Notes under the pieces: model-generated
What the model saw: the letters and a program-made list of their open reading frames with translations, nothing else
Told to the model about the DNA's origin: nothing
Database searches by the model: none
Shown here: in pieces, positions 26,502 to 34,933 of the stretch
Numbering within the stretch: position 1 is the stretch's first letter
Layout of the letters: each line of letters starts with the position of its first letter
Made by a program: the position numbers and the translations under genes
Assembly: GCF_012641095.1 (NCBI RefSeq)
Contig: NZ_JAAVSC010000020.1
Span: 1-50,347, forward strand
Direction: 5' to 3'
Origin: Lactobacillus sp. HBUAS51381
GTDB lineage: Bacteria; Bacillota; Bacilli; Lactobacillales; Lactobacillaceae
Length of the DNA: 50,347 bases

Positions 26502-26531
26502 GTATGTATTCAATCAAAAATGGGGTCGAGT

Positions 26532-27176
26532 ATGTTGTCAGGAACGTTTATTAGTTTTGAAGGGCCCGATGGTGCTGGCAAGACCAGTGCTCTCGCAGCG
26601 ATTACGGCCGAGATTCAACCGGTGTTAGGCGATCGGTTAACGATTACGCGGGAACCGGGGGGCAACCCGATTTCCGAAAGTATCCGGTCTATTATTTTAG
26701 ACCGGGCGAATACGGCGATGGACTATCGAACCGAAGCCCTACTGTATGCGGCGGCGCGGCGGCAACATCTGGCAGAAACGATCTTGCCAGCGCTGGCGGC
26801 CGATCAGTTGGTGCTGTGTGACCGGTATGTCGACAGTTCCATTGCGTATCAGGGTGCTGGGCGTCAGATTGGGGAGGCCGCCGTGGCCGAGATGAACACC
26901 TTCGCCACGGATGGCTTGCTTCCCGAACTCACGGTGTACTTCGACGTTCCCGCCGAGGTTGGTTTGCGGCGAATTCAAGCCCATCGACAGGCCGATCAAG
27001 TCGATCGGCTCGATGTTGAGCAGGAAGCCTTTCACGACCGCGTTCGTGCGGCTTACCTGCGGCTACAACAGGCCCATCCTGAACGGATCAAATTAATCGA
27101 TGCCACGCAAGCCCCAGAACAAGTGGTGGCTGAAGCGTTGGCGTTGATCAAGCAAACAGCAAAGCGTTACTTTTAA
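26532..27176 (+). CDS. tmk: Thymidylate kinase
   Basis: 214 residues. Phosphorylates dTMP to dTDP. P-loop G11-PDGAGKT, the DRY motif in CDRYVDSSIAYQGAGR, and the lid region around RIQAHRQADQVDRLD. ATG 26532 gives a normal length; starts further upstream lie across the promoter or on top of element remnant R5. The ribosome site is weak (GGGGTCGAG). First gene of the tmk-darA-holB-yabA-rsmI cluster. Confidence 0.95.
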   Translation: MLSGTFISFEGPDGAGKTSALAAITAEIQPVLGDRLTITREPGGNPISESIRSIILDRANTAMDYRTEALLYAAARRQHLAETILPALAADQLVLCDRYVDSSIAYQGAGRQIGEAAVAEMNTFATDGLLPELTVYFDVPAEVGLRRIQAHRQADQVDRLDVEQEAFHDRVRAAYLRLQQAHPERIKLIDATQAPEQVVAEALALIKQTAKRYF

Positions 27177-27201
27177 ACCGGCATTTGAGGGAGGAACAGC
27201 A

Positions 27202-27531
27202 ATGAAATTACTAATCGCGATTGTCCAAGATAAGGACGCGAATCGGCTGAGTAATGAGTTTATTGACCAGAACATTCGCGCCACGCGGTTGTCAACGACG
27301 GGGGGCTTCTTGAAGTCCGGTAACACCACGTTTATGATTGGGGTGGAAGAAGAACGGGTTGATGAGGTTTTGAACATGATTAAGGAAGCCAGCCACACCC
27401 GACAACAGTTCATGACACCACCTGTTAATCTGGACGCACAACTGGACAATACGTCGTCTTATCCGGTCGAAGTTCAGGTCGGTGGCGCGACGGTCTTCGT
27501 CCTACCCGTCGATCAGTTCCATCAGTTTTAG
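27202..27531 (+). CDS. darA: PII-like cyclic-di-AMP receptor (DarA/PstA, YaaQ family)
   Basis: 109 residues with the full-length YaaQ fold: the start MKLLIAIVQDKDANRLSNE, TRLSTTGGFLKSGNTTFMIG (with the T-loop following) and VGGATVFVLPVDQFHQF at the C-terminus are typical. The trimeric protein binds c-di-AMP between subunits; its downstream partner is not well known. Classic position between tmk and holB. A KimA-like potassium importer, another c-di-AMP-linked protein, is also in this window. Confidence 0.93.
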   Translation: MKLLIAIVQDKDANRLSNEFIDQNIRATRLSTTGGFLKSGNTTFMIGVEEERVDEVLNMIKEASHTRQQFMTPPVNLDAQLDNTSSYPVEVQVGGATVFVLPVDQFHQF

Positions 27532-27540
27532 GAGGCCCGC

Positions 27541-28557
27541 ATGACCGAAGAATCTCTCGTGGCAACGACGCAGCGCTTGCAGCCGCAGTTGTTACACCAT
27601 TTTATGACGCTGATCACCGAGAACCGGCTGGCCCACGCCTACCTGTTTAATGGGGCGGACGGCACCGGACGGCAACAGTTGGCGCAGGTCATTGCCATGC
27701 GGTTATTTTGCCAAAATGTCACGGCGGACGGCCTGCCATGTGGTCAGTGCTCGGAGTGTCAGCGGATCATGGCGGGCGACCATCCGGATGTGGTGACGGT
27801 CATTCCCGATGGCCAACGCATTAAGGTCGATCAGGTCCGGTATCTAAAGTCCGAATTCACCAAGAGCGCCGTTGAGGGGAATCAAAAGATCTTCATTGTC
27901 GATCAGGTGGAGCGGATGACCACGGGGGCCGCTAACAGCCTATTGAAGTTCATCGAAGAACCGGTCGGCAACACGGTGGCCTTACTTCTGACGGCCAATA
28001 AGAATCTGATTCTGCCCACGATTCTCTCCCGGACCCAGATTGTGGATTTCCTGCGGGTTGCGCCCAGTGCCCTCGCCGATGCGTTGGCGGCGGCCGGTAT
28101 TGCGCCCAGTCAGCGCCACCTCTTGGCGACGTTGACGGAGAGTGTTCAGGCGGCCAAGGCGTTGACGGCCGAGGACTGGTTAAAGAACGCCCAGACCAAC
28201 GTGGGTCAGTGGTTCGCGGCGGCCTGTGCGGGTGATGAACGGGCCTTTGTTCGCGTTCAGACGGAACTATTGCCGTTGGGGACCAATCGCGACCTTCAGG
28301 GGACCGTCCTCGATATGGTGGTTCAGGTTTGGCACGACGTCTTGCGCCAGCAAAATGCCACGGTGCCGACCGATCAATTGGCCTTTCCCCAGGTGGCCAA
28401 AACAAGCGGCGAGATGGCCCAGCGCTTGAGCATTGAACAGCTGGTCGCCATCATGACGCTGACGCTAGAGACCCGCAGTCAGTTAGCCGGCAACATGAAC
28501 TTTCAGGGCATCTTAGAGGCCTTGACCTTACAGATTTTAACGCAGATTTCGCGCTGA
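27541..28557 (+). CDS. holB: DNA polymerase III subunit delta prime
   Basis: 338 residues. AAA+-like clamp-loader subunit. The zinc cysteines are in CQNVTADGLPCGQCSEC; the P-loop is degenerate (GADGTGRQ, R in place of K), as expected for the non-ATPase delta prime. The sensor motif reads SRTQ. It starts nine bases after darA, with an AGGAGG site overlapping the end of that gene. A long C-terminal domain follows. Confidence 0.94.
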   Translation: MTEESLVATTQRLQPQLLHHFMTLITENRLAHAYLFNGADGTGRQQLAQVIAMRLFCQNVTADGLPCGQCSECQRIMAGDHPDVVTVIPDGQRIKVDQVRYLKSEFTKSAVEGNQKIFIVDQVERMTTGAANSLLKFIEEPVGNTVALLLTANKNLILPTILSRTQIVDFLRVAPSALADALAAAGIAPSQRHLLATLTESVQAAKALTAEDWLKNAQTNVGQWFAAACAGDERAFVRVQTELLPLGTNRDLQGTVLDMVVQVWHDVLRQQNATVPTDQLAFPQVAKTSGEMAQRLSIEQLVAIMTLTLETRSQLAGNMNFQGILEALTLQILTQISR

Positions 28558-28583
28558 CCAGTCAGCATTGGAGGGGTGGCAAC

Positions 28584-28922
28584 TTGGAAAAACAGGAAGT
28601 ATACGATCAATTTAAACAGCTCGAGAGCCAATTACAAGACGTGCTCGCCCAATTCACTGACTTACAGGGCGAGATGACCCAAGTCTTTGAGCAGAATGCC
28701 GAGTTAGAGATTGAGAATCAACATCTGCGGGACTTACTGCGGGAATTACAACGCAACCTGCCCGAAGATCCGGAGACGCCGCAGGGCTTGTCCAAGTCGC
28801 GGCAAATTTTGGAAAAGTTATACGAAGAGGGCTTCCACGTTTGCCGTGAGTTCTACGGGACACGTCGTAAGCAGGACGAGGAATGTGCCTTTTGTCTAGA
28901 AGTTATCTATCGTGATCAGTAG
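28584..28922 (+). CDS. yabA: Initiation-control protein YabA
   Basis: 112 residues. The N-terminal coiled coil (about 1-60) gives the tetramer; the C-terminal zinc site is seen as HVCREFYG and CAFC. YabA restrains DnaA and binds DnaN, limiting replication starts. The start is TTG 28584, with GGAGGGG nine bases upstream. It lies 26 bases after holB, as in related bacteria. Confidence 0.94.
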   Translation: MEKQEVYDQFKQLESQLQDVLAQFTDLQGEMTQVFEQNAELEIENQHLRDLLRELQRNLPEDPETPQGLSKSRQILEKLYEEGFHVCREFYGTRRKQDEECAFCLEVIYRDQ

Positions 28923-28938
28923 GAGGTCCGCACCACAC

Positions 28939-29820
28939 ATGGAACGTCAACGTAGTTTTCAAACCGCCGACAGCGGTCATTTATACCTGGTGCCCACACC
29001 GATCGGAAATCTCGACGACATGACCTTTCGCGCCGTCAAGACGCTAAAGGACGCTGATCTGATTGCCGCCGAAGACACGCGAAATACCCAGAAACTCTTA
29101 AATCATTTTGAAATTGACACGAAACAAATTAGTTTTCATGAGCACAATACGCAGGAGCGGATCCCCCAATTAGTGGCGAAACTCCAGCAGGGGATGCAGA
29201 TTGCGCAGGTTAGTGATGCGGGGATGCCGTCCATTTCGGATCCCGGTCATGAACTGGTTAATGCCTGTATTGCCGCGCACATTCCGGTGGTGCCGTTGCC
29301 CGGGGCGAACGCCGGCTTGACGGCGCTGATTGCCTCGGGACTCGTGCCGCAACCCTTTTACTTCTATGGTTTCTTAGACCGCAAGCCCAAGGATCAACGC
29401 TCAGAGATCGATGAACTGGCACAACGGCCGGAGACCTTGATCTTTTATGAGGCGCCCCATCGCTTGAAGAAGACCCTGAAGAACCTCGCGGATGGCATGG
29501 GGGCCGATCGACCGGCCGTCTTATGCCGCGAGTTGACGAAACGCTACGAGGAATTTCTACGCGGTAGTCTGGGTGAGCTGGCCGAATGGGCGGCCACGGA
29601 TACGGTTCGGGGCGAGTTTGTGGTGCTGGTGGAGGGCAATCCCCATCCCACGACCACGGCGACGACGGCGGTCGATCTGAGTGAACCCATCGAGACACAG
29701 GTGGATCGCTTGATTGCGGCTGGCGATAAGCCCAACGCGGCCATCAAGGAAGTGGCCAATCTTCGCGGCCTAAAGAAACAGGATGTTTACCGAACTTACC
29801 ACCATTTAGATGAGGAGTGA
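28939..29820 (+). CDS. rsmI: 16S rRNA (cytidine1402-2'-O)-methyltransferase
   Basis: 293 residues, tetrapyrrole-methylase fold. LYLVPTPIGNLDDMTFRA, AAEDTRNTQKLL, SDAGMPSISDPG and PLPGANAGLTAL are family hallmarks. It methylates C1402 in the decoding centre together with RsmH. ATG 28939 with AGGAGG at 28921-28926 is preferred over the earlier ATG 28912, which overlaps yabA. Confidence 0.95.
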   Translation: MERQRSFQTADSGHLYLVPTPIGNLDDMTFRAVKTLKDADLIAAEDTRNTQKLLNHFEIDTKQISFHEHNTQERIPQLVAKLQQGMQIAQVSDAGMPSISDPGHELVNACIAAHIPVVPLPGANAGLTALIASGLVPQPFYFYGFLDRKPKDQRSEIDELAQRPETLIFYEAPHRLKKTLKNLADGMGADRPAVLCRELTKRYEEFLRGSLGELAEWAATDTVRGEFVVLVEGNPHPTTTATTAVDLSEPIETQVDRLIAAGDKPNAAIKEVANLRGLKKQDVYRTYHHLDEE

Positions 29821-29825
29821 CCCGT

Positions 29826-30569
29826 GTGGCCCAAAACGAATTTAGTGAACCCCACCGGGTCGTCTACTACGAAGTCGACGATACCGGTCATCTCACCTTA
29901 GCCATGTTGATTAACTTGCTCGTTTTGGTCTCTGAGGACCAAAACGCCGCCTTAAAGCTAACGCCCGCGTACATTCACAGCCTTGGAGTTGGCTGGGTCG
30001 TCACGCAGTATCACCTGCAAGTGAACCGGTTGCCAAAGATTGGTGACCAAGTGACCCTTAAGACACGGGCAACCGCCTTCAACAAGTATTTCGCCTATCG
30101 CGAGTACTGGTTGTTGGATGCCCAAGGTGAGCAGTTGGTCTACGGCGAGGGAATCTGGGTGACGATGAGCTATGCCACCCGGAAGATTGCCACGATTCCA
30201 CCGGCCATCATGGCACCGTATGGCACCGAACCGGTGAAACGCTTGCCGCGGTTGCCACGACCAGAACATGGGGAGATGACGGCGACCAGTCGGATGAAAC
30301 CGTACACGGTCCGGTATTTCGACATTGATGAGAATGGTCACGTTAACAACGCCCACTATTTTGACTGGATGCTGGATACCTTGCCCGCTGACTGGTTGCG
30401 TCATCATCAGGTCGTGGACGTCCGAATCCGTTTCGAAAACGAAGTGAAGTACGGCCACCAGGTGACCAGTGAAGTGGTGCACAGCGCGGCCATGACCACC
30501 CAACATACGATTAAATTGGGCGCTACCACGGCGGTCTTAGCCACGGTAACGTGGCAGGAGCGATCGTAA
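29826..30569 (+). CDS. Acyl-ACP thioesterase (FatA-like)
   Basis: 247 residues, two hot-dog domains. The second domain starts near residue 155 with FDIDENGHVNNAHYFDWML, which holds the N-x-H catalytic pair and the V-N-N-x-x-Y signature. It releases fatty acids from acyl-ACP in the cytoplasm. GAGGAG at 29812-29817 favours GTG 29826 (MAQNEF) over GTG 29817. It follows rsmI by five bases and is probably the last gene of the tmk operon. Confidence 0.88.
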   Translation: MAQNEFSEPHRVVYYEVDDTGHLTLAMLINLLVLVSEDQNAALKLTPAYIHSLGVGWVVTQYHLQVNRLPKIGDQVTLKTRATAFNKYFAYREYWLLDAQGEQLVYGEGIWVTMSYATRKIATIPPAIMAPYGTEPVKRLPRLPRPEHGEMTATSRMKPYTVRYFDIDENGHVNNAHYFDWMLDTLPADWLRHHQVVDVRIRFENEVKYGHQVTSEVVHSAAMTTQHTIKLGATTAVLATVTWQERS

Positions 30570-30689
30570 GTCATACACCTCGCGTGAAGAAAATGATTAA
30601 TTTTGATAAAGACAGGCAGAGAAGATGTTGCCAGTCGTTCTTTGTGGTAACATAGGACACTGATATGAACAGTGCACGAAGAGAAGTAA

Positions 30690-30758
30690 GTAACCGGGTA
30701 CCGGGAAAAGCGGTGGGCCGTTAAACCAGCCGCCGCTTTTGCCATCTCCTGGTACCGG
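30690..30758. other. Long imperfect hairpin upstream of tsaB
   Basis: An outer stem of about 12 bp (CCGGGTACCGGGA against TCCTGGTACCGG, one bulged G) continues into an inner 11-bp stem (AAAAGCGGTGG against CCGCCGCTTTT, one G-T pair) after a one-sided internal loop. No T run follows, so it is not a normal terminator. A smaller CACTG/CAGTG hairpin lies just upstream (about 30657-30674). Confidence 0.55.
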
Positions 30759-30797
30759 CTGTGGTCACCATACACATGAAGGGGAACCCAAGCAAAT

Positions 30798-31520
30798 ATG
30801 AAGATTTTAGCAATTGACACATCGAACCGTCCGCTTAGCGTCGCCGTCTTGGATGGGACAACCGTCTTGGCGGCCATTACGGTCACGGTTCATCAGAAAC
30901 ACGCGGAATACCTACTCCCAGAGATTGAACGGCTCCTGGCGATGGCCGATTTACAACCAACCGATTTGGATCGGGTGGTGGTAGCGGCCGGTCCGGGATC
31001 TTACACGGGCATTCGGATTGCCGTAACGACGGCGAAGACGTTGGCGGCAACCTTGGATATTGACTTAGTGGCCGTCTCGAGTTTGGCGACCTTGGCCGCT
31101 AACGTGCCGGTCGAGGGTGCCTTGGTGGCCCCCATGTTTGATGCCCGAAACCAGAATGTTTTTGCGGGCCTGTACCGCATTAAACAGGGCGTTCCGACCG
31201 CGGAAATTGCGGACACACACACTGACGTGACGGCTTTTCTGACGGCGGTTGGTGAATACGGTGAGCCCGTGTGGTTCCTAGGGGATGCCGATCATTTCCG
31301 TGACCTGATTGGGACCACGGTCTCAGCGGCCACGCCGGCGGTCAGCCCCTGGTTGAACTTGCCCCAGGTCGCAACGATTGGTTTGTTAGGTCAGAAGATG
31401 ACGCCGGTCAGTGACGTTGATCGGTTTGTGCCCAACTATTTACGGTTGACACAGGCGGAGGCTGAATGGCGTGCGAAGAACCCAGAAGAGGATACCGGAT
31501 CATATGTTGAAAAAATTTAA
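30798..31520 (+). CDS. tsaB: tRNA threonylcarbamoyladenosine biosynthesis protein TsaB
   Basis: 240 residues, ASKHA fold without the metal site. The start MKILAIDTSNRPLSVAVLD, HAEYLLPEIERLL and VVAAGPGSYTGIRI are diagnostic. TsaB pairs with TsaD (encoded two genes on) and TsaE to make t6A37 in tRNAs. It has AAGGGG ahead of the ATG and overlaps the next gene by 17 bases. Confidence 0.95.
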   Translation: MKILAIDTSNRPLSVAVLDGTTVLAAITVTVHQKHAEYLLPEIERLLAMADLQPTDLDRVVVAAGPGSYTGIRIAVTTAKTLAATLDIDLVAVSSLATLAANVPVEGALVAPMFDARNQNVFAGLYRIKQGVPTAEIADTHTDVTAFLTAVGEYGEPVWFLGDADHFRDLIGTTVSAATPAVSPWLNLPQVATIGLLGQKMTPVSDVDRFVPNYLRLTQAEAEWRAKNPEEDTGSYVEKI

Positions 31521-32124
31521 AAGTTGGTATAAAAATATATTTGGTAGTCGGCGTGAGGTTGTGCGCGAAGAGACCATGGATGTGAAGAATCATCGGGTTG
31601 ACATCCATGACGTGACCTACTTTGTGGCTAAGGCCCTATTCACCGATATTCCAGAAATGATCGAGATTGAGCGTGCCGTGTATGCCGGTCAGGCGCCGTG
31701 GGATTCGACGGCGTTTGCCAACGAGTTGCGGCGGGAAAAGGATCGGCTGTACCTGGTTATCCGTAAGAACGATAAGCTGTTGGCATTTATCGGCAGCACC
31801 TTTGACGAACGGACGCGCGATGCCCACATCACCAATATTGCGGTGTTGCCGGACTATCAGGGTAAGGGATTGGGCCGGTTCCTGCTAGGGATCATGATCC
31901 GCAAGGCGCGGAAGTTGAACTACAAGACGGTTAGCTTGGAAGTTCGGATCTCAAACAAGAACGCCCAGCGCCTTTACCGCGATCTTCAATTTGAACAGAC
32001 CGGGATTAAACGGGGCTATTATTTTGGTGACCACGAAGATGCGGTCGACATGGCCTTGTTCCTGAATGAAAATGAAAACGTGGCCCAGGATGGCGTTGAG
32101 CCGGAGACGCGTGAACAGAATTAA
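31504..32124 (+). CDS. rimI: Ribosomal-protein-alanine N-acetyltransferase RimI-like, with N-terminal extension
   Basis: About 206 residues. The GNAT core (about 40-195) shows acetyl-CoA binding VLPDYQGKGLGRFLL and NKNAQRLYRDLQFEQTGIKRGYY. In front is a basic, aromatic 35-residue stretch (MLKKFKSWYKNIFGSRR) not needed for the fold; a start at ATG 31576 would remove it. ATG 31504 overlaps tsaB by 17 bases, suggesting translational coupling. The tsaB-rimI-tsaD order is conserved. Confidence 0.88.
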   Translation: MLKKFKSWYKNIFGSRREVVREETMDVKNHRVDIHDVTYFVAKALFTDIPEMIEIERAVYAGQAPWDSTAFANELRREKDRLYLVIRKNDKLLAFIGSTFDERTRDAHITNIAVLPDYQGKGLGRFLLGIMIRKARKLNYKTVSLEVRISNKNAQRLYRDLQFEQTGIKRGYYFGDHEDAVDMALFLNENENVAQDGVEPETREQN

Positions 32125-32136
32125 GCAAGTCATTGG

Positions 32137-32164
32137 CGGGCTGGCACTTGGCCACCCGTTTTTT
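32137..32164 (+). terminator. Terminator-like hairpin just before tsaD
   Basis: CGGG-CT-GGC pairs with GCC-A-CCCG around ACTTG, followed by six T residues. It lies only 20 bases before the tsaD start and so would act as a partial terminator or attenuator inside the operon. Confidence 0.6.
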
Positions 32165-32183
32165 GCGTGAGTGATGAAGAGGA

Positions 32184-33227
32184 GTGAGTCCAACGGAAAA
32201 GCGAAATTTGATTTTAGCATTTGAATCGAGTTGTGATGAGACCAGTGTGGCCGTCATCGAGGACGGCCACAAGATTCTGTCGAACATTGTGGCGACGCAG
32301 ATTAAGAGTCATCAACGGTTTGGTGGCGTGGTACCCGAAGTGGCCAGTCGCCACCATATTGAAGAGGTCACGTTGTGCATCAAGGATGCCTTAGCCGAGG
32401 CTGGGGTCGGATACGATGACCTCGATGCCGTGGCCGTGACGTACGGTCCCGGACTGGTCGGCGCCCTATTAATTGGCGTCACGGCGGCCAAGACGGTGGC
32501 CTTTGCCCACAACTTACCCTTGATTCCCGTGAACCACATGGCCGGTCACATCTATGCGGCCCGTTACGTGGAACCCATCGAATTTCCAGCCTTAGCCCTA
32601 TTGGTTTCCGGCGGCCATACCGAATTGGTCTACATGCCCGCCGAGAACCAATTTGAAATCATCGGTGAGACCCGTGACGATGCCGCCGGTGAGGCCTACG
32701 ACAAGGTTGGCCGGGTGATGGGCGTGAACTATCCCGCCGGTAAGACGGTCGATGAGTGGGCCCACCAAGGGAAGGATACGTTTAACTTTCCACGGGCCAT
32801 GGAGAAGGACGACAATTTCGACTTTAGCTTCAGTGGATTGAAGAGTGCCTTCATCAATACGACGCACCACGCCGATCAGATCGGCGAGACCCTGAGCAAG
32901 CAAGACCTGGCGGCGAGCTTCCAACAGGCCGTGGTCGATGTCTTGGCCGAAAAGACGCAGCGCGCCCTGGCCGATTACCCGGTTAAGCAACTGATCTTGG
33001 CCGGTGGCGTGGCCGCTAATCGGGGACTGCGTGAACGGTTGGAACGCGACCTCAGTAGTAATCCCACCACGCACTTGGTCAAGGCACCGTTGAAGCTGTG
33101 TGGCGATAACGCCGCCATGATCGGCGCCTTTGCCTACGTGGCCTTTAAGCACGGGGTGTTTGCGGATGCCACGTTGAATGCCGACCCAAGTCTGGAATTT
33201 GACTGGGCGGCGGATTCGGCCAAATAA
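32184..33227 (+). CDS. tsaD: tRNA N6-adenosine threonylcarbamoyltransferase TsaD
   Basis: 347 residues, the catalytic subunit for t6A. Metal ligands H118 and H122 in NHMAGH, the N-terminal [23 protein letters not shown]-like [10 protein letters not shown], and the C-terminal [13 protein letters not shown] and CGDNAAMIG are all present. Start choice is awkward: GTG 32184 overlaps the best ribosome site (AAGAGGAG 32177-32184), TTG 32208 is too far, and the usual family start (MTEKRNLIL) would put initiation at codon CCA 32190. Confidence 0.95.
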   Translation: MSPTEKRNLILAFESSCDETSVAVIEDGHKILSNIVATQIKSHQRFGGVVPEVASRHHIEEVTLCIKDALAEAGVGYDDLDAVAVTYGPGLVGALLIGVTAAKTVAFAHNLPLIPVNHMAGHIYAARYVEPIEFPALALLVSGGHTELVYMPAENQFEIIGETRDDAAGEAYDKVGRVMGVNYPAGKTVDEWAHQGKDTFNFPRAMEKDDNFDFSFSGLKSAFINTTHHADQIGETLSKQDLAASFQQAVVDVLAEKTQRALADYPVKQLILAGGVAANRGLRERLERDLSSNPTTHLVKAPLKLCGDNAAMIGAFAYVAFKHGVFADATLNADPSLEFDWAADSAK

Positions 33228-33282
33228 AGAGGCGATTCCAACTGGTCGCTTATGGGCATACGGTTCAATCTAGTTTAAAGCG

Positions 33283-33327
33283 AAAGATGGTCTCGTCCCG
33301 AAAATGGGATGAGGCCATCTTTATTTT
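33283..33327 (+). terminator. tsaD terminator
   Basis: AAAGATGG-CTCGTCCC pairs with GGGATGAGGCCATCTTT over GAAAAT, with one mismatch and one G-T pair, then TTATTTT. Confidence 0.85.
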
Positions 33328-33499
33328 GAGGTAAATCATGAGCAACAAAACTGGGGCACTGATAATTTGCACGTAGGGGTTATCGCCTGTGACGAAACGG
33401 CAATTAGCCATTATCCATTTCACGTGATCAGTTATTCATATTTAGTATGTCTGTGCTAGACTATAGCTATCTAATTAGGCGAAAAGGACGTGGAAATTG

Positions 33500-34366
33500 A
33501 TGGATATTCGGGTGCTGAATTACTTTTTAATTACGGCGCGGGAAGAAAACGTGACGCGGGCGGCGGCTTTGCTTCATATGACCCAACCGACCTTGTCGCG
33601 ACAATTAAAGGGATTGGAAGCAGAACTGCAAGTCGACTTGTTTCGCCGCAGTAACCATAGCATTTATCTCACTCGGGAGGGCTTGCTCTTTCGGCAGCGG
33701 GCTCAGGATATGGTTGATATTTTAGAACAGGCGCGCGATGAGCTACAAGAAAAGCAGGAACTGGCGGGAACCATTGCGATTGGTTGTAGTGAACTTCATA
33801 GTATGGCGGAAGTGGCAGAGCTAATTGATGTGTTTCAGGAACAACACCCCCAGGTCAAATTTAACTTAAGAAGCGGCAATAATGATGACATTAAAGGCTG
33901 GATTGAACAAGGCGTCTTAGATTTAGGCTTGCTCATTGAGCCAGTTGAAATTGGCAAATATGACTTTGTTCACTTAAAGAGTCAAGAGGAGTGGGGCATT
34001 CTGGCACACAAGGACTCGAAATTTGCCAGCTATGATGCCATCCGTCCCGGAGACTTGGTAGGTACGCGCGTGATTACAATTGCAGATCGCGTGGTTCAAA
34101 ATGAACTGATAAACTGGTCCGGAGATTACGCGATAAAGATGAGGAATAAGGCGCGTTATAACCTGCTTTACAGTGCGGCGATGCTCGCGCAACAAAATCA
34201 CGGTGTCGTCATTTGTTTAAAGCTCAATCAGACGTTTGATCACTTAGCTTTTGTGCCGTTAGAGCCAGCCTTAAAATTAGATTCGGTGTTGGCCTGGCGG
34301 GGCCAGCAACCACATTCAGCAGTGACAAAAGCGTTTATTGAATTTGTCCGACAAGCTAAAAATTAA
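33500..34366 (+). CDS. LysR-family transcriptional regulator
   Basis: 288 residues. The winged helix-turn-helix (1-60) shows EENVTRAAALLHMTQPTLSRQLKGLE, followed by the linker helix and a two-lobe effector domain. ATG 33500 is used with AAGGA eleven bases upstream; TTG 33497 is adjacent. It has its own terminator, so it is separate from the MerR-aldo/keto reductase operon next to it, though it may regulate it. The effector is unknown. Confidence 0.92.
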   Translation: MDIRVLNYFLITAREENVTRAAALLHMTQPTLSRQLKGLEAELQVDLFRRSNHSIYLTREGLLFRQRAQDMVDILEQARDELQEKQELAGTIAIGCSELHSMAEVAELIDVFQEQHPQVKFNLRSGNNDDIKGWIEQGVLDLGLLIEPVEIGKYDFVHLKSQEEWGILAHKDSKFASYDAIRPGDLVGTRVITIADRVVQNELINWSGDYAIKMRNKARYNLLYSAAMLAQQNHGVVICLKLNQTFDHLAFVPLEPALKLDSVLAWRGQQPHSAVTKAFIEFVRQAKN

Positions 34367-34371
34367 GAGTT

Positions 34372-34408
34372 AATGGGTGACTGTCAAGCGAGACGGTCAC
34401 CCATTTTA
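34372..34408 (+). terminator. Terminator of the LysR gene
   Basis: AATGGGTGAC (34372-34381) pairs with GTCACCCATT (34396-34405), extended by GT/AC, with a TTTT tail. Confidence 0.85.
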
Positions 34409-34449
34409 GATATGCGATAATTGTATTTCTATTTAAACAAAATAAGCAT

Positions 34450-34478
34450 TTAACATATCTAAAAAATCGCGATACACT
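34450..34478 (+). promoter_or_regulatory. Promoter of the MerR-aldo/keto reductase operon
   Basis: TTAACA (34450-34455), 17-base spacer, TACACT (34473-34478), in an AT-rich stretch. The normal 17-base spacing is unlike classic MerR-activated promoters (19-20). Confidence 0.65.
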
Positions 34479-34574
34479 ACAGTCATCGATTAGCAAGGCC
34501 ATTATAATTTGATGGTTTTGCTGAACGAGAACATATTTAGCCACTGAGATAGTGGACAGAAGGCGGTGAGGTTA

Positions 34575-34919
34575 GTGAACAGAGACGACGTTCAAACGAA
34601 GTATCACTTGTCGAATCAACTCTTATCGGATTATGAATCATGGCGTGTGAAACAGGTTGATGGTCAAGTGGCACCGTCGACTTACACGGTGGAAGATATC
34701 GAAAAATTACGTTTGATGTTCGATCTTCAACAAATTGGATTTTCGTCGCAGGAGATTGAAGATTTTCTTAGCCTTAAGCTACAGCAACAGGTGCCGCCCG
34801 TTAAGCTAATCGCGCTGTTAACGCAACGCCGTCGGGAAAGGTTGACAACGATTCATCACTTCGAGCAACAAATTGCGAGTATTGATTATTTAAAGTTTCA
34901 ACTCATGGAAAACCACTAA
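34575..34919 (+). CDS. MerR-like transcriptional regulator (short)
   Basis: 114 residues. The HTH region reads VQTKYHLSNQLLSDYESW, then YTVEDIEKLRLMFDLQQIGFSSQEIEDFL, typical of the second half of MerR domains, and a C-terminal coiled coil (ERLTTIHHFEQQIASIDYLKFQL). GTG 34575 has AAGGCGG upstream; GTG 34566 would add three residues. It precedes two aldo/keto reductases by 14 bases and probably controls them. No metal-binding cysteines are seen. Confidence 0.8.
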   Translation: MNRDDVQTKYHLSNQLLSDYESWRVKQVDGQVAPSTYTVEDIEKLRLMFDLQQIGFSSQEIEDFLSLKLQQQVPPVKLIALLTQRRRERLTTIHHFEQQIASIDYLKFQLMENH

Positions 34920-34933
34920 AGGAGATTATCAAA

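Noticed and set aside
26394-26531. 46-residue N-terminal extension of thymidylate kinase
   Set aside because: It covers a good promoter (26473-26501) and part of repeat R5; the normal family length begins at ATG 26532.
30660-30797. T-box riboswitch upstream of tsaB
   Set aside because: AGAAGTAAGT and GGTACCGG resemble T-box pieces, but there is no Stem I specifier layout, no proper TGGNACCGCG T-box sequence and no terminator; tsaB is not a typical T-box target.
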